Source of the DNA: Oscillibacter sp.
Lineage (GTDB): Bacteria; Bacillota; Clostridia; Oscillospirales; Oscillospiraceae
NCBI GenBank assembly: GCA_022791875.1
Contig: JAAVZX010000019.1
Coordinates: forward strand, 62,001 to 126,000
DNA: 64,000 nucleotides
Direction: 5' to 3'
This document shows positions 42,895-52,004 of this stretch, one piece after another (within the stretch, counting starts at the first letter, position 1; each line of letters starts with the position of its first letter). Made by a program: the position numbers and the translations under genes. The notes beneath the pieces were generated by a model, which searched no databases, was not told where the DNA came from, and saw only the letters and a program-made list of their open reading frames with translations.

Positions 42895-44370
42895 CTACCC
42901 CTTAGCAGGCAGCCGGATCGTTACAACCGCCCCGCCGCCGTCGGCGTTTCCGATGGTGAAGGTGCCGTTGTGGAGGTTGATGATCTCGTCGCATACGGCC
43001 AGGCCGATGCCGCTGCCGCGGGCTTTGGAGGTGCCCTTGTAGAATTTCTGCTTGATGAAGGGGAGCTCCACTTCGGGGACGCCGGGGCCGTAGTCGCGGA
43101 TGCGCACCACCTGCTCGCCGCCCTCCTGGACGATGGAGGCGGAGATCCGCTTGCCTGCGCCGCCGTGCTTGGCGGCGTTGTCCAGGACATTGCAGAAGAC
43201 CTGCTTCAAGCGCTCCGGATCGCCTGAAATCTGGGGGAATACTTCGTCGCTGGGGCTGTATTCCAGGGTGATTCCCTCCTGTTTCAGCAGCTCCTGGTAG
43301 GTGAAAATCGCGTCCTCCAGCTCCGCCTGGAGGTCCACCGCCTCAATTTGCAGCGTGAAGCGCCCGTCCTCCATCTTCGAGAACTCCAGCAGCTCCTCTA
43401 CCATGTTGGAGAGGCGGCGGGACTCGTTGACGATGATCCGGATGCCCCGGCGGAGCTGGGCGCGGTCGCTGGTGTCCTCCAGAATCGTCTCGCCCCAGCC
43501 GTTGATGGCCGTCAGGGGGGTCCGCAGCTCGTGGGAGACAGAGGAGATGAAATCCCGCTTCATCTTCTCGTTCTGGCTGATTTTCAGGGACATGTTGTTG
43601 ATGTTGTCCACCAGCTCCCCCAGCTCGTCGTCATACTTGTTCTTGATCAGGTAGCCGTAACTCCCGGCGGTGATCTGCTTCGCCGCGTTCGTCACCTCCG
43701 CCACGGGCTCCACCACGTTGTTGATGAACAGCAGATTGGAAATAATCACCAGTCCCAGGCAGAGCATGGCAATCAGAAAAATCGCCAGCACCGCGATCAG
43801 CACCTGCCGGTTCACCGCCCGCAGGGAGGTCACCAGGCGGATGATGCCCACCACGCGCCCGTTGGAAATCAGCGGGCAGGACACCGCCATGATCGTCTCC
43901 CCCGTCTCCAGGTCCTGGCCCTGATAGGGGACCAGCGCCTGGTTTTGCAGGGCGCGGGAGATATCGTCGGTTCGGGGGGACGTGCCCGCCGTCAGGCCGG
44001 AGGTGGACACCTGAATCCGCCCGCTGGAGCCGATGAACTGCAATTCGATTTTGTTCTTGTCCTCGAAGGACTCCGCGGACTGGACGGCCTTCTGGTAGTA
44101 ATTGGCGAAACCGTTGTCCATGAAATACTCGTTGAAGGAGTTCGCCAGCGCCTGGGCCCGGGACTCCAGTCCCTTCTGCATGGTGCCGTAGTAATAGTTG
44201 GAGACGCCCGTGGAAAACAGGGTCACAATCAGCACCAGCAGGGCCAGAATGGGCAGGATCGAATTGAAAATCCAGCGCTGCCGCAGGCTCCGCAGGCACA
44301 GGGACTTCCACCGCTGCTTCTCCATGCCGGTCCCATCGCTCCACGCCCCCTCCGGCTTCACAGTCCCCAT
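42895..44370 (-). CDS. Sensor histidine kinase (two-TM, HAMP, HisKA, HATPase)
   Basis: About 491 residues: TM1 (ILPILALLVLIVTLFSTGV), an extracytoplasmic sensor of about 130 residues, TM2 (VLIAVLAIFLIAMLCLGLVI), HAMP, and an H-box FISSVSHELRTPLTAINGWGE. The ATPase domain has N-box VFCNVLDNAAKHGG and G-boxes DYGPGV and GSGIGLAVCDEI. The ATG at 44370 overlaps the regulator's stop by 13 bases; ATG 44325 is an alternative. With the response regulator and lipoprotein upstream it forms a three-gene signalling operon. Signal unknown. Confidence 0.93.
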   Translation of the reverse strand: MGTVKPEGAWSDGTGMEKQRWKSLCLRSLRQRWIFNSILPILALLVLIVTLFSTGVSNYYYGTMQKGLESRAQALANSFNEYFMDNGFANYYQKAVQSAESFEDKNKIELQFIGSSGRIQVSTSGLTAGTSPRTDDISRALQNQALVPYQGQDLETGETIMAVSCPLISNGRVVGIIRLVTSLRAVNRQVLIAVLAIFLIAMLCLGLVIISNLLFINNVVEPVAEVTNAAKQITAGSYGYLIKNKYDDELGELVDNINNMSLKISQNEKMKRDFISSVSHELRTPLTAINGWGETILEDTSDRAQLRRGIRIIVNESRRLSNMVEELLEFSKMEDGRFTLQIEAVDLQAELEDAIFTYQELLKQEGITLEYSPSDEVFPQISGDPERLKQVFCNVLDNAAKHGGAGKRISASIVQEGGEQVVRIRDYGPGVPEVELPFIKQKFYKGTSKARGSGIGLAVCDEIINLHNGTFTIGNADGGGAVVTIRLPAKG

Positions 44371-45053
44371 TTGTATCCGTACCCCCACACGGTGGTGATA
44401 TACGCCGGGTTCTGCACGTTGTCCTCAATTTTCAGGCGCAGCCGCCGGATATTCACGTCCACAATTTTCAGCTCCCCGAAGTAGTCCCGGCCCCAGACCA
44501 TGTCCAGAATTTCCTCCCGGGACAGGGCCTTTCCCGGATTCTCCATGAAGACCCGCATGATGGAATACTCCACCTGGGTCAGCTTGATGCGCTGTCCGTT
44601 CTTCTCCAGGGTGCGGTTCCGGGTGTTCAGCAGGAAGGGGGGCTGGCGGAGCTCCCCGGTCTGCACCGGGTCCTCGCCGCCGGAACGGCGGACCAGGGCG
44701 TCCACCCGGGCCGTCAGCTCCGCGGGAGAGAAAGGCTTCGTCACGTAGTCGTCCGCGCCGGTCATGAGGCCCGTCACCTTGTCCATCTCCTGGGAGCGGG
44801 CGGTGAGCATGATGATGCCGATCCGGGTGTTGGTGGCCCGGATGCGGCGGCAGACCTCGAAGCCGTCAATGCCGGGAAGCATGATGTCCAGGAGGGCCAC
44901 CCGGACGTCCGGATTCTCCCGCAGGCGCTCCAAGGCGTCCTCCCCCGTCTCGGACTCGATGACGTCGTAGCCCGCCCGGCGCAGATTGATCACGATGAAT
45001 CCCCGGATGCTGGCCTCGTCCTCCAGAACCAGCACTTTTTTCATAGCTGCCAT
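44358..45053 (-). CDS. OmpR/PhoB-type response regulator
   Basis: A 231-residue regulator: receiver domain KVLVLEDEASIRGFI (acidic pocket), phosphoacceptor Asp in VALLDIMLPGIDGFEVC, LTARS (conserved Thr) and VTKPFSPAEL (Lys). A winged-helix output domain follows (LTQVEYSIMRVFMENPGKALSREEILDMVWG to VDVNIRRLRLKI). ATG at 45053 follows AGGAGAGATACGGGA. It lies between a VCBS-type lipoprotein and its cognate kinase. Confidence 0.95.
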   Translation of the reverse strand: MAAMKKVLVLEDEASIRGFIVINLRRAGYDVIESETGEDALERLRENPDVRVALLDIMLPGIDGFEVCRRIRATNTRIGIIMLTARSQEMDKVTGLMTGADDYVTKPFSPAELTARVDALVRRSGGEDPVQTGELRQPPFLLNTRNRTLEKNGQRIKLTQVEYSIMRVFMENPGKALSREEILDMVWGRDYFGELKIVDVNIRRLRLKIEDNVQNPAYITTVWGYGYKWGL

Positions 45054-45096
45054 TCCCGTATCTCTCCTATTCTATGGAAAAATGTAGCTGCAAGCA

Positions 45097-46437
45097 TCAA
45101 TTGTCTCCCGCCGTCCACTCCGGGGCGATGAGGCTGAAAGCCCCCCGTATCCCGTCGGCTGTGAGGCCCCAGTCCTCCGCGGCCTCCGGAAGCTCCGCCG
45201 TGTAGATGGTGGCTTTCTGGCGGCTCAAAAGGAAGCGGTTCCCGCGGGTGGCCTTCACCTCCCGGCCCGTGCCCGACAGGGCCGTGACGCGCAGAATGGG
45301 GTCCCCTTGCTCCCCGCTGTCCTTGAGGACGTAGAAGGTCACGGCGGCTTCGCCCAGGACCGTGGTGCGCTCCGCAATCACATGGCCCGCCCAGCCCTCC
45401 GGGAGGGTCAGATACCAGGCGTCTTCCATGCTGTGGTAGGTGCTCAGGGCCACGGCTCCCGCGCCGCTGAGGTCGAAGCTCCGCCAGTCCACACGCTGGA
45501 TGGGGCCGTCCTCCTCCAGGCGGACGGGGCTGGGGAGCTCCGTCAGGCCGTCGCCGTTCACGTCGGTGGGGTACAGGCCGCAGAAGGCGGACACCTCGCC
45601 GGACACCCCCGTCATCTCGGAGACGACGATGTTGCTCAGCTCCCTGCGGCGCACAGCCAGGATGTCCGTGATGGCGCTGGTCTGGTCCGTGACGCCGGTG
45701 ATGAAGAGCGCCGGGACCTCCCCTTGCAGCGTCCCCACCGTCACCCGGCCCTGCTGGCTCAGCTCGCCCATGGTCATGGAGATCCGGGTGGATGAGCGGA
45801 GGCCCAGCTCGCCGTCCCGCCAGCTGTAGTAGTCCGCCACGCCCTCGCCCTCGTCGTCGGCCCGGAGGACCACCAGCTCCTGCCACTGGTCCTGATCCAG
45901 GTCCGCCAGGGCGTACTTGACGTAGCTGACGCTGCGCAGGGGTTCCTCCGCCCCGCCGTCCCCCAGGCGGTAGACGGACAGCGTTTGCAGCTCCGGACTG
46001 ACCTTCCAGCCCACGATCAGCTCCGTGCGGCCGTCGGCGTCCAGGTCGCTGTAGACCACGCTGTAGATGGAGGTGCCGCTGCCCTCGATGACGGCGGACT
46101 GCTGATAGCTGTCCCCGCCCTGGGTGGAAAAAATATAGATTTTCAGGGGCTTTTCGTCGTCGGCCTTCCGGAAGAAGGCCACGGCCTCCTCCCAGCCGTC
46201 GCCGTCCAGATCGGCCAGCTGCACAGCCTGGATGTTGGTGCCGGAGGTGGGGGCCGCGTACTCCGCGCCGTCCTCCAGGATCGCGTTGATCTGGCTGTTC
46301 AGCTCCGTGTACTTCGCCGGGAGCTCCGGGAGGCTGTACAGTTCCTGGGGGCTGAACACCAGCTCCAGGCTGCTGCACCCCGACAGGGCCAGCGCCAGCA
46401 GAATTGCCGCCGCCACGGCCCGCAGTTTCTTTTTCAA
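45097..46437 (-). CDS. Lipoprotein with FG-GAP/VCBS-like calcium-loop repeats
   Basis: A 446-residue lipoprotein (MKKKLRAVAAAILLALALSGC, lipobox LSGC). Four loop repeats of beta-propeller type occur: VQLADLDGDGWEEAVAFF, YSDLDADGRTELIVGW, YALADLDQDQWQELVVL and DVNGDGLTELPS. Such DxDxDG loops bind calcium in integrin-like propellers. It is first in an operon with a response regulator and sensor kinase, so it may be a ligand-binding accessory of the sensor. Its own substrate is unknown. Start ATG 46437; promoter about 70 bases upstream. Confidence 0.82.
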   Translation of the reverse strand: MKKKLRAVAAAILLALALSGCSSLELVFSPQELYSLPELPAKYTELNSQINAILEDGAEYAAPTSGTNIQAVQLADLDGDGWEEAVAFFRKADDEKPLKIYIFSTQGGDSYQQSAVIEGSGTSIYSVVYSDLDADGRTELIVGWKVSPELQTLSVYRLGDGGAEEPLRSVSYVKYALADLDQDQWQELVVLRADDEGEGVADYYSWRDGELGLRSSTRISMTMGELSQQGRVTVGTLQGEVPALFITGVTDQTSAITDILAVRRRELSNIVVSEMTGVSGEVSAFCGLYPTDVNGDGLTELPSPVRLEEDGPIQRVDWRSFDLSGAGAVALSTYHSMEDAWYLTLPEGWAGHVIAERTTVLGEAAVTFYVLKDSGEQGDPILRVTALSGTGREVKATRGNRFLLSRQKATIYTAELPEAAEDWGLTADGIRGAFSLIAPEWTAGDN

Positions 46438-46504
46438 TGTCTCTGCACCCCTTGTTTTGCCGCTGCTTTCATGGGATTACCTACTGCATTTCCAAACACC
46501 TTTC

Positions 46505-46533
46505 AGTATATCACATACTTTTCCATTTGTGTA
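46505..46533 (-). promoter_or_regulatory. Promoter of the lipoprotein-regulator-kinase operon
   Basis: Minus strand TACACA (46533-46528), 17 bases, TATACT (46510-46505), with TGA before the -10 (extended). Confidence 0.65.
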
Positions 46534-46560
46534 GCCCTCTTTTACATCTTTTCCGTTGGA

Positions 46561-46599
46561 ATTGAAAACAGACAGCCGATCCGGCGGAACGGCTGTCTG
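46561..46599 (-). terminator. Terminator of the histidine operon
   Basis: Minus strand CAGACAGCCG (46599-46590) pairs with CGGCTGTCTG (46578-46569), followed by TTTTCAAT. It lies 17 bases beyond the stop of the last his gene. Confidence 0.85.
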
Positions 46600-46615
46600 C
46601 TGGCTTCTTTCGTTT

Positions 46616-47449
46616 TTACAGCGGGCAGGTCCGCTCTCCCTCGCGGGTCAGGATGGAGCACTCCCGGAAGCCTGCCGCGCGGGCTAATTCCGCGGATTGG
46701 GCATAGCCCCAGATGATGGCGTCTGTGCTGTGGGCGTCGGAGGTGAGAATGACGCGGCCCCCCATGGCGCGCCATTCTTGCAGAAGAAACGGCGCCGGGT
46801 ACGGGGCTTTGCGATAGCCGCGGAATACAGCGCCGGTGTTGATCTCCAGAAGCGTTTGGGTTGGGTCCGCGGCGTGGAGGGCGTTCAGGGCCGCGGCGCG
46901 ATAGCGGGGGGCGTTCTCGTCGAAGAAGCGGCCTCCTTCGTTGAATTTTACGATTAGGTCAGCATGGCCCAGGATTGTGGGCTTTTGCGCTGCTGTGGCT
47001 GCTACGTCTTTGTAGTAGTGTTCCACGAGAGCCATGGCGTCGCCGCCCGCCAAGTCGCGGCAGGTCTTTTGGAATGTCTCGGGGTCCCAGTCGATGCAGC
47101 CGCAGGTTCCTGTTGCTGGGTCCTGTAAGTTGTGGACGGAACCGATCCAGTATTCCGCCCAATCCGGGACCGGCTGGAGGGAACCGCTGTCCTGCTCGAT
47201 GCCCAGCAGGACTTCCATGCGCCCGGCGTAGACCTCCCGGAGGCGCAGGACTTCCGCCTGGTAGGCGGAGGTATCCGCGGGGAGTACGCTGTCTACGGCG
47301 TCCCAGGGGAAGGGCGTGTGGCTGTGGCCCGACGCGCCGAAGTATTTCACACCTGCGCGGTACGCGGCTTCGGCCATGGCCTCCAGGGTCGCTTTGCCGT
47401 CGCAGTGGACGGAGTGGGTGTGGACGGAGCAGAGGGCGGGGGCGGTCAT
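46616..47449 (-). CDS. hisJ: PHP-domain histidinol-phosphatase
   Basis: A 277-residue PHP metalloenzyme: [19 protein letters not shown] (two metal His), [52 protein letters not shown] and [12 protein letters not shown]. It removes phosphate from L-histidinol phosphate, the step before HisD. It is last in the his operon and overlaps hisIE by 4 bases (ATGA), and hisB here lacks a phosphatase domain, so this assignment is well supported by context. Confidence 0.92.
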   Translation of the reverse strand: MTAPALCSVHTHSVHCDGKATLEAMAEAAYRAGVKYFGASGHSHTPFPWDAVDSVLPADTSAYQAEVLRLREVYAGRMEVLLGIEQDSGSLQPVPDWAEYWIGSVHNLQDPATGTCGCIDWDPETFQKTCRDLAGGDAMALVEHYYKDVAATAAQKPTILGHADLIVKFNEGGRFFDENAPRYRAAALNALHAADPTQTLLEINTGAVFRGYRKAPYPAPFLLQEWRAMGGRVILTSDAHSTDAIIWGYAQSAELARAAGFRECSILTREGERTCPL

Positions 47450-48081
47450 TGCATCCGCTCCTGTTTCACCTTGTGGTCTACCACGTGGCGCTTCTCCAGC
47501 TCCCGGGTCACGTCCTTGACCGTGATGCCCATCTGCACCATCAGGACCATGACGTGGTAGCATAGGTCCGCGATTTCGTAGACGGTCTCTTCCTTGTCCT
47601 CCTTGCGGCCTGCGATGATGACTTCGGTGCATTCTTCGCCGACTTTTTTCAGAATTTTGTCTAAGCCTTTGTCGAAGAGGTAGGTGGTGTAGCTGCCCTC
47701 TTTGGGGTCCGTTCTGCGGCCTGCGATCAGACGATAAAGGCCCTCGTAGCTGAACTTTTTCAGCTCGTCGGAGAGATACAGTTCGTTGAAGAAGCAGCTC
47801 TCCGCGCCGGTGTGGCAGGCGGGGCCGTCTTTTACCACCTCTACCACCAGGGCGTCTTTGTCGCAGTCGGCGGTGATGGAGACTACGTGCTGGACGTTCT
47901 CGCTGGTCTCCCCCTTGCGCCAAAGCTCCCGGCGGCTGCGGCTCCAGAAGCAGGTGCGGCGCTCGTCAATGGTGATGGCGAGACTCTCCGCGTTCATGTA
48001 GGCCAGGGTCAGGACCTCTTTGGTGTAGTGGTCCTGGACGACGGCGGGAATCAGGCCCTTTTCGTCGAATTTCAAATCCAT
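47446..48081 (-). CDS. hisIE: Bifunctional phosphoribosyl-AMP cyclohydrolase/phosphoribosyl-ATP diphosphatase
   Basis: The 211-residue fusion has HisI first ([54 protein letters not shown] with metal Cys/His) and HisE second ([49 protein letters not shown]). The two catalyse steps 2 and 3 of histidine synthesis. ATG at 48081 follows GAGGAAAAAAC. It overlaps hisJ by 4 bases. Confidence 0.97.
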   Translation of the reverse strand: MDLKFDEKGLIPAVVQDHYTKEVLTLAYMNAESLAITIDERRTCFWSRSRRELWRKGETSENVQHVVSITADCDKDALVVEVVKDGPACHTGAESCFFNELYLSDELKKFSYEGLYRLIAGRRTDPKEGSYTTYLFDKGLDKILKKVGEECTEVIIAGRKEDKEETVYEIADLCYHVMVLMVQMGITVKDVTRELEKRHVVDHKVKQERMQ

Positions 48082-48106
48082 GTTTTTTCCTCGTTTCGTT
48101 TTGGTT

Positions 48107-48637
48107 TCACAGCTCGCTGCCCATGATGTATTGGGGCGGAACCGCATCCGTCAGCCAGACGCCGTTTTCCGATATGTAGAATACATGGCCGTCCTGGTGC
48201 ATCTTCCCGGAGGCGATTTGGAGGACGACCGGCTTGCCGCGGCGCTTGCCGACTTTTACGGCGGTTTCCAGGTCCGCCGAGAGGTGGACGTACTGGCGGC
48301 TCCGGGGCAGGAGGCCCTCTTTCTGGATGGAGGCCAGGAACTGGCCTACGGTGCCGTGGTAGAGGTATTCCGGCGGCTGTACGGGTTCCAGCTCCAGGTC
48401 CACGGGGATGCTGTGGCCCTGGTTGGCACGGATGAGGGTTTTGTCGTCATTGAAGCTGTAGCGGCGCTTTTCGTCGGTGTCAACGATGTGCTCCAGGTCG
48501 TTCATGGTCAGGTCCATGCCTTTCAGGATTTCGGGAACCTTCGCCCAGCCGTGTTCGTCTAATTTGATTCCGATTTTCTCCGGCTTGTGCCGCAGTATCA
48601 GGCTCAGAAATTTACTGGCCTTTGTATAGTTTTTCAT
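48107..48637 (-). CDS. kptA: RNA 2'-phosphotransferase (KptA/Tpt1 family)
   Basis: A 176-residue KptA protein: [24 protein letters not shown], then [22 protein letters not shown], then [36 protein letters not shown]. These carry the Arg-His-Arg-Arg signature residues of the family. KptA transfers a 2'-phosphate from RNA to NAD+, giving ADP-ribose 1'',2''-cyclic phosphate. It is embedded between hisF and hisIE, separated from hisF by a family B element. ATG at 48637 follows GGGAGTATTTCT. The bacterial role is unknown because tRNA splicing by this route is absent. Confidence 0.95.
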   Translation of the reverse strand: MKNYTKASKFLSLILRHKPEKIGIKLDEHGWAKVPEILKGMDLTMNDLEHIVDTDEKRRYSFNDDKTLIRANQGHSIPVDLELEPVQPPEYLYHGTVGQFLASIQKEGLLPRSRQYVHLSADLETAVKVGKRRGKPVVLQIASGKMHQDGHVFYISENGVWLTDAVPPQYIMGSEL

Positions 48638-48659
48638 AGAAATACTCCCAAATATTCCC

Positions 48660-48792
48660 TCCGCAAAGCAGCCGCTTTGCGGACCCGACGCACCCCGTTC
48701 CGGCGCATAGGCCACAACACCCACCAGATTCGCGTCGAGTTAAAGCTCTTTTCGCTTCCTTTTCTCTCGAGAAAAGGAAGCCGCCGGAGGCA
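48660..48792 (-). repeat. Family B two-hairpin element, copy 4 (3' of hisF)
   Basis: In hisF sense: GCCTCCGGCGGC, hairpin 1 TTCCTTTTCTC/GAGAAAAGGAA with GC/GC ends, CGAAAAGAGCTTTAACTCG, spacer, then hairpin 2 CCGCAAAGC/GCTTTGCGG (48663-48684). It shares most of its roughly 130 bp with copy 5, including the spacer GACGCGAATC. Confidence 0.9.
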
Positions 48793-49548
48793 CTAAAAAC
48801 GCACCTCTACCCCCCTGCTCCGCAGAAAACGTTTCAGGTCCTTGATGTCCACCTGCTTCGTGTGGAAGATGGACGCTGCGAGGCCCGCGTCGATTCCGGG
48901 GTGGGTGAAGAGTTCTGCGAAGTGGGACATGTTTCCTGCGCCGCCGCTGGCGATGATTGGGACTTTTACGAGGGAGGCCAGGGTGTCCAGCATTTCAAGG
49001 TCGAAGCCGGTTTTGACTCCGTCGGTGTCGATGGAGTTTAAGACGATTTCGCCTGCGCCGTCGCTGACGCCGCGGACGGCCCAGGCCATTGCGTCGATGC
49101 CTGTGTTCTCGCGGCCTCCTTTGGCGAAGAGGCGGAATTGGCCGTCTACGCGCTTTACGTCCATGCTCAGAACTACGCATTGGTCGCCGTATTTTTTGGC
49201 GGCGGCGCTGATAATTTTGGGGTCCGCGATGGCTCCGGAATTCACGCTTACCTTGTCTGCACCGCATTTCAGGACGCGGTCAAAATCGTCCAGGGTGCGG
49301 ATGCCGCCGCCTACGGTCAGGGGGATGAAAATCTCTGAGGCTACGCGGCGGAGGATGTCTGTGAAGAGGCCGCGGCCTTCGGCGGAGGCCGTGATGTCGT
49401 AGAAAACCAACTCGTCTGCGCCGGATTCGTTGTAGAAACGGGCCATGTCCACAGGGTCCGCCATGTCTCGGAGGCCCTCAAAGTTCGTGCCTTTCACGAC
49501 CCGGCCATTCCGCACGTCCAGACAGGGGATAATTCGCTTCGCTAACAT
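48793..49548 (-). CDS. hisF: Imidazole glycerol phosphate synthase cyclase subunit
   Basis: The 251-residue (beta/alpha)8 barrel begins AKRIIPCLDVRNGRVVKGTNF (catalytic Asp11 region) with DELVFYDITAS, LTVGGGIRT, DKVSVNSGAI, NSIDTDGVKTGFDLE (second catalytic Asp) and IASGGAGN. With HisH it converts PRFAR and glutamine-derived ammonia to IGP and AICAR. It overlaps hisA by 7 bases. Its stop is TAG. Confidence 0.98.
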   Translation of the reverse strand: MLAKRIIPCLDVRNGRVVKGTNFEGLRDMADPVDMARFYNESGADELVFYDITASAEGRGLFTDILRRVASEIFIPLTVGGGIRTLDDFDRVLKCGADKVSVNSGAIADPKIISAAAKKYGDQCVVLSMDVKRVDGQFRLFAKGGRENTGIDAMAWAVRGVSDGAGEIVLNSIDTDGVKTGFDLEMLDTLASLVKVPIIASGGAGNMSHFAELFTHPGIDAGLAASIFHTKQVDIKDLKRFLRSRGVEVRF

Positions 49549-50261
49549 GCCCCCACCTCTTGTATCACCGTCCGCAGGTCCAGACGGCCCGTGTAGAGCG
49601 CCTTGCCCAGAATCGCCGCACTGATGCCTGCGCGGCGGAGTACTTGCAGCTCCTGCATGGAGCTGATGCCGCCGGAGGCAACGATTTCAAGGCCCTCAAT
49701 TTCTGCCAGTTCCTGGTAGAGTTCCAGGTTCGTCCCCTGGCCTGCACCGTCGCGGCTGATGTCGGTGTAGATGACCGTTTTCACACCGATATCCCGCAGG
49801 CGGCGGCAGAAGTCGATTCCCTTCACTTCAGTCAGCTCTTCCCAGCCGTTCACGGCCACGAAGCCGTCTTTGGCGTCTACGCCTACGGCAATCTGGGGGC
49901 CGTATTTTTTTGCCATTTTCTCTGTAAAGTTGAAGTCCTGTACAGCCGCTGTGCCCAGGATACAGCGGCCTACGCCCAGGTCCAGATACTGGGCAATACG
50001 CGCCTCCATGCGGATGCCGCCGCCTACCTCGATATACAAGCCGCCCTGCTTTACAATGGCGGCGATGGAGTCGAAATTGGCGGGGGTGCCGTCCCGCGCG
50101 CCGTCGAGATCGACTACGTGCAGATGCGCCGCGCCCGCCTCGATGAAGGTCCGCGCCTGGGCGCAGGGGTCTGTGCCGTACACGGTCTCCTGGGCGTAGT
50201 CGCCCTGGTACAGGCGGACCACCTGGCCCCCCCGCAGGTCAATCGCTGGAAAAATCTGCAT
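49542..50261 (-). CDS. hisA: ProFAR isomerase
   Basis: A 239-residue half-barrel-duplicated enzyme starting MQIFPAIDLRGGQVVRLYQGDY, with LHVVDLDGARDG, IEVGGGIR, TVIYTDISRDGAGQGTN and IVASGGISS. HisA isomerises ProFAR to PRFAR. Start ATG at 50261 has AGGAGGAACA upstream. It overlaps hisF. Confidence 0.97.
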   Translation of the reverse strand: MQIFPAIDLRGGQVVRLYQGDYAQETVYGTDPCAQARTFIEAGAAHLHVVDLDGARDGTPANFDSIAAIVKQGGLYIEVGGGIRMEARIAQYLDLGVGRCILGTAAVQDFNFTEKMAKKYGPQIAVGVDAKDGFVAVNGWEELTEVKGIDFCRRLRDIGVKTVIYTDISRDGAGQGTNLELYQELAEIEGLEIVASGGISSMQELQVLRRAGISAAILGKALYTGRLDLRTVIQEVGAC

Positions 50262-50302
50262 GATTGTTCCTCCTGAATCCTCAGTCTGATAGTACGCCTC
50301 GG

Positions 50303-50773
50303 TCACGCCCGGACCTTGCAGGTCAGCTCTTCCACGTCCAGGCGGATCACCGCCGTCCGGTCCACCAGGGCGGGGTCGAAGGTCCACTTCGGTGTCCCGG
50401 TGTCGTGGACCATCAGGGCGCAGAGGCCCTCTACCTTCTCCGCCGGGTCTTCAAGAAGACGCACGCGCCCGCCGCCCATGACGCAGTGGTAGATGGCCGT
50501 GCAGCTGTGGGCCTTCTCCCCTTCCACGATGGCGTGGCCGGTGTCCATCTCGAAGCTCACCCAGTCCGTTTGGCGCAGGAGGTCGATTTTGCGGCCCTCC
50601 CGGGCGCTGTGGAAATAGAAGGTGTAGCGGCCGTCTTTTTCAACGATGCCGAAGTTCAGAGGTACAATGTAGGCCCGGCCGTTGTCGCACAGGCCGATGC
50701 GGCAGCAGGTGCAGGCGGTGATGATCTCCCGGATCTGATCCGGGTCCGTTACTTGCCGGTCAACTCTTCTCAT
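50303..50773 (-). CDS. Pyridoxamine 5'-phosphate oxidase-like (NimA-type) flavoprotein
   Basis: A 156-residue split-barrel protein of the PNPOx/NimA type: CTCCRIGLCDNGRAYIVPLNFGI, TFYFHSAREGRKIDLL, VSFEMDTGHAI and a late VIRLDVEELTCK. Such proteins bind FMN (sometimes heme) and include nitroimidazole reductases. It lies between hisH and hisA in the his operon, in the same direction with 15 and 41-base gaps, so it is probably co-transcribed. A role in histidine synthesis is not known. Confidence 0.88.
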   Translation of the reverse strand: MRRVDRQVTDPDQIREIITACTCCRIGLCDNGRAYIVPLNFGIVEKDGRYTFYFHSAREGRKIDLLRQTDWVSFEMDTGHAIVEGEKAHSCTAIYHCVMGGGRVRLLEDPAEKVEGLCALMVHDTGTPKWTFDPALVDRTAVIRLDVEELTCKVRA

Positions 50774-50788
50774 GACGCGCTTCCTCCT

Positions 50789-51403
50789 TTATTGCAGCTC
50801 GGAAAAGGCCCGCAGAAGCCGCAGGCCCGCGTCTCCGGATTTTTCGGGGTGGAACTGGGTCCCCCACACGTTTCCCCGCCGGACCACGCCTGTGACGGCC
50901 ACGTTTCCGTATTGGGACACGGCAAGTACAGATGCTTCACAGTCCTTGGCGTAGAAGCTGTGTACGTAATAGACGTACTCGCCGTCCTTGAAGTATTTGA
51001 ACAGTGGGTCCCCCCGGCGGATTTCCAGGCTGTTCCAGCCCATGTGGGGAACTTTCAGCGTCTTGTCCGCCAGATCGTCCCGCAGGTCCGCCACCTGGCC
51101 GGGGACCAGGCCCAGGCCGGGGTGCTGGCCGTACTCGAAGCTCTTGTCAAACAGGAGCTGCATTCCCAGGCATATGCCCAGGAACGGCTTCCGCTCCGCT
51201 TCCTCCAGAAGCACCGGCGTCAAGCCCGTGGCGTCCAGCTTCGCTTTCGCGTCGCCGAAGGCCCCTACGCCGGGGAGGATGATCTGCGCCGCCTGCCGGA
51301 GGCGGGACGCGTCCCGCGTCACCTCCGCCTCCAGGCCCAGGGCTTTCAGACTGGAGGACAGGGAAAACAGGTTTCCCACGCCGTAATCTACGATTGCAAT
51401 CAT
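50789..51403 (-). CDS. hisH: Imidazole glycerol phosphate synthase glutaminase subunit
   Basis: A 204-residue class I glutamine amidotransferase: IVDYGVGNLFSL, ILPGVGAFGDA, GICLGMQLLFDKS (nucleophile Cys), PHMGWNSLE and WGTQFHPEKSGDAGL (catalytic His-Glu pair). It delivers ammonia to HisF. ATG at 51403 follows GGGGGAGCG. It lies 12 bases after hisB. Confidence 0.97.
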   Translation of the reverse strand: MIAIVDYGVGNLFSLSSSLKALGLEAEVTRDASRLRQAAQIILPGVGAFGDAKAKLDATGLTPVLLEEAERKPFLGICLGMQLLFDKSFEYGQHPGLGLVPGQVADLRDDLADKTLKVPHMGWNSLEIRRGDPLFKYFKDGEYVYYVHSFYAKDCEASVLAVSQYGNVAVTGVVRRGNVWGTQFHPEKSGDAGLRLLRAFSELQ

Positions 51404-51415
51404 CGGCGCTCCCCC

Positions 51416-52003
51416 TCACAGGATGCCCTTTGTGCTGGGAATATCCTCCGCGTGTTCGGGATCGATGGCCACGGCGGCTTTCAGCGCCCGGGCCGCGCCC
51501 TTGAAAACTGCTTCCAATATGTGGTGGGTATTCTCACCGGCTAATTTGCGTATGTGGAGAGAGCAGGGGCAGTTCCGGACGAAGGCCAGCCAGAATTCCT
51601 TGGCCAGTTCCGTGTCAAAATCTCCCACCTTCGCCGCGGGCAGATCCACCGCCCAGCCCAGGTAGTCCCGCCCCGAGAGGTCCACGGCGCACAGCACCAG
51701 GGCCTCATCCATGGGCAGCAGGTACTGGCCGTAGCGGGTGATTCCGCACTTGTCCCCCAGGGCCTGGGTGAACGCCTTTCCCAGGCAGATGCCGACGTCC
51801 TCCACGGTATGGTGGCAGTCCACTTTTGTGTCCCCACGGCAGTCGAGGAAGATGTCGAAGTCGCCGTGGCGGGCGAAGAGGGTCAGCATGTGGTCCAGGA
51901 AGCCGCAGCCAGTGTCGACGTTGGATTCCCCGAGGCTGGCCAGGTTCAGGATAAGGCTGATCTGCGTCTCGCTTGTGTCCCGCTGGATGTTCGCACTGCG
52001 CAT
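51416..52003 (-). CDS. hisB: Imidazoleglycerol-phosphate dehydratase
   Basis: A 195-residue monofunctional dehydratase: GCGFLDHMLTLFARHGDFD, DCHHTVEDVGICLGKAF (manganese His motif), LSGRDYLGW and a second metal block in RKLAGENTHHILEAVFKGAARAL. It lacks the HAD phosphatase part of the enterobacterial HisB; the PHP protein at the operon end supplies that step. Start ATG 52003, immediately after the hisC stop. Confidence 0.97.
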   Translation of the reverse strand: MRSANIQRDTSETQISLILNLASLGESNVDTGCGFLDHMLTLFARHGDFDIFLDCRGDTKVDCHHTVEDVGICLGKAFTQALGDKCGITRYGQYLLPMDEALVLCAVDLSGRDYLGWAVDLPAAKVGDFDTELAKEFWLAFVRNCPCSLHIRKLAGENTHHILEAVFKGAARALKAAVAIDPEHAEDIPSTKGIL

Positions 52004-52004
52004 T

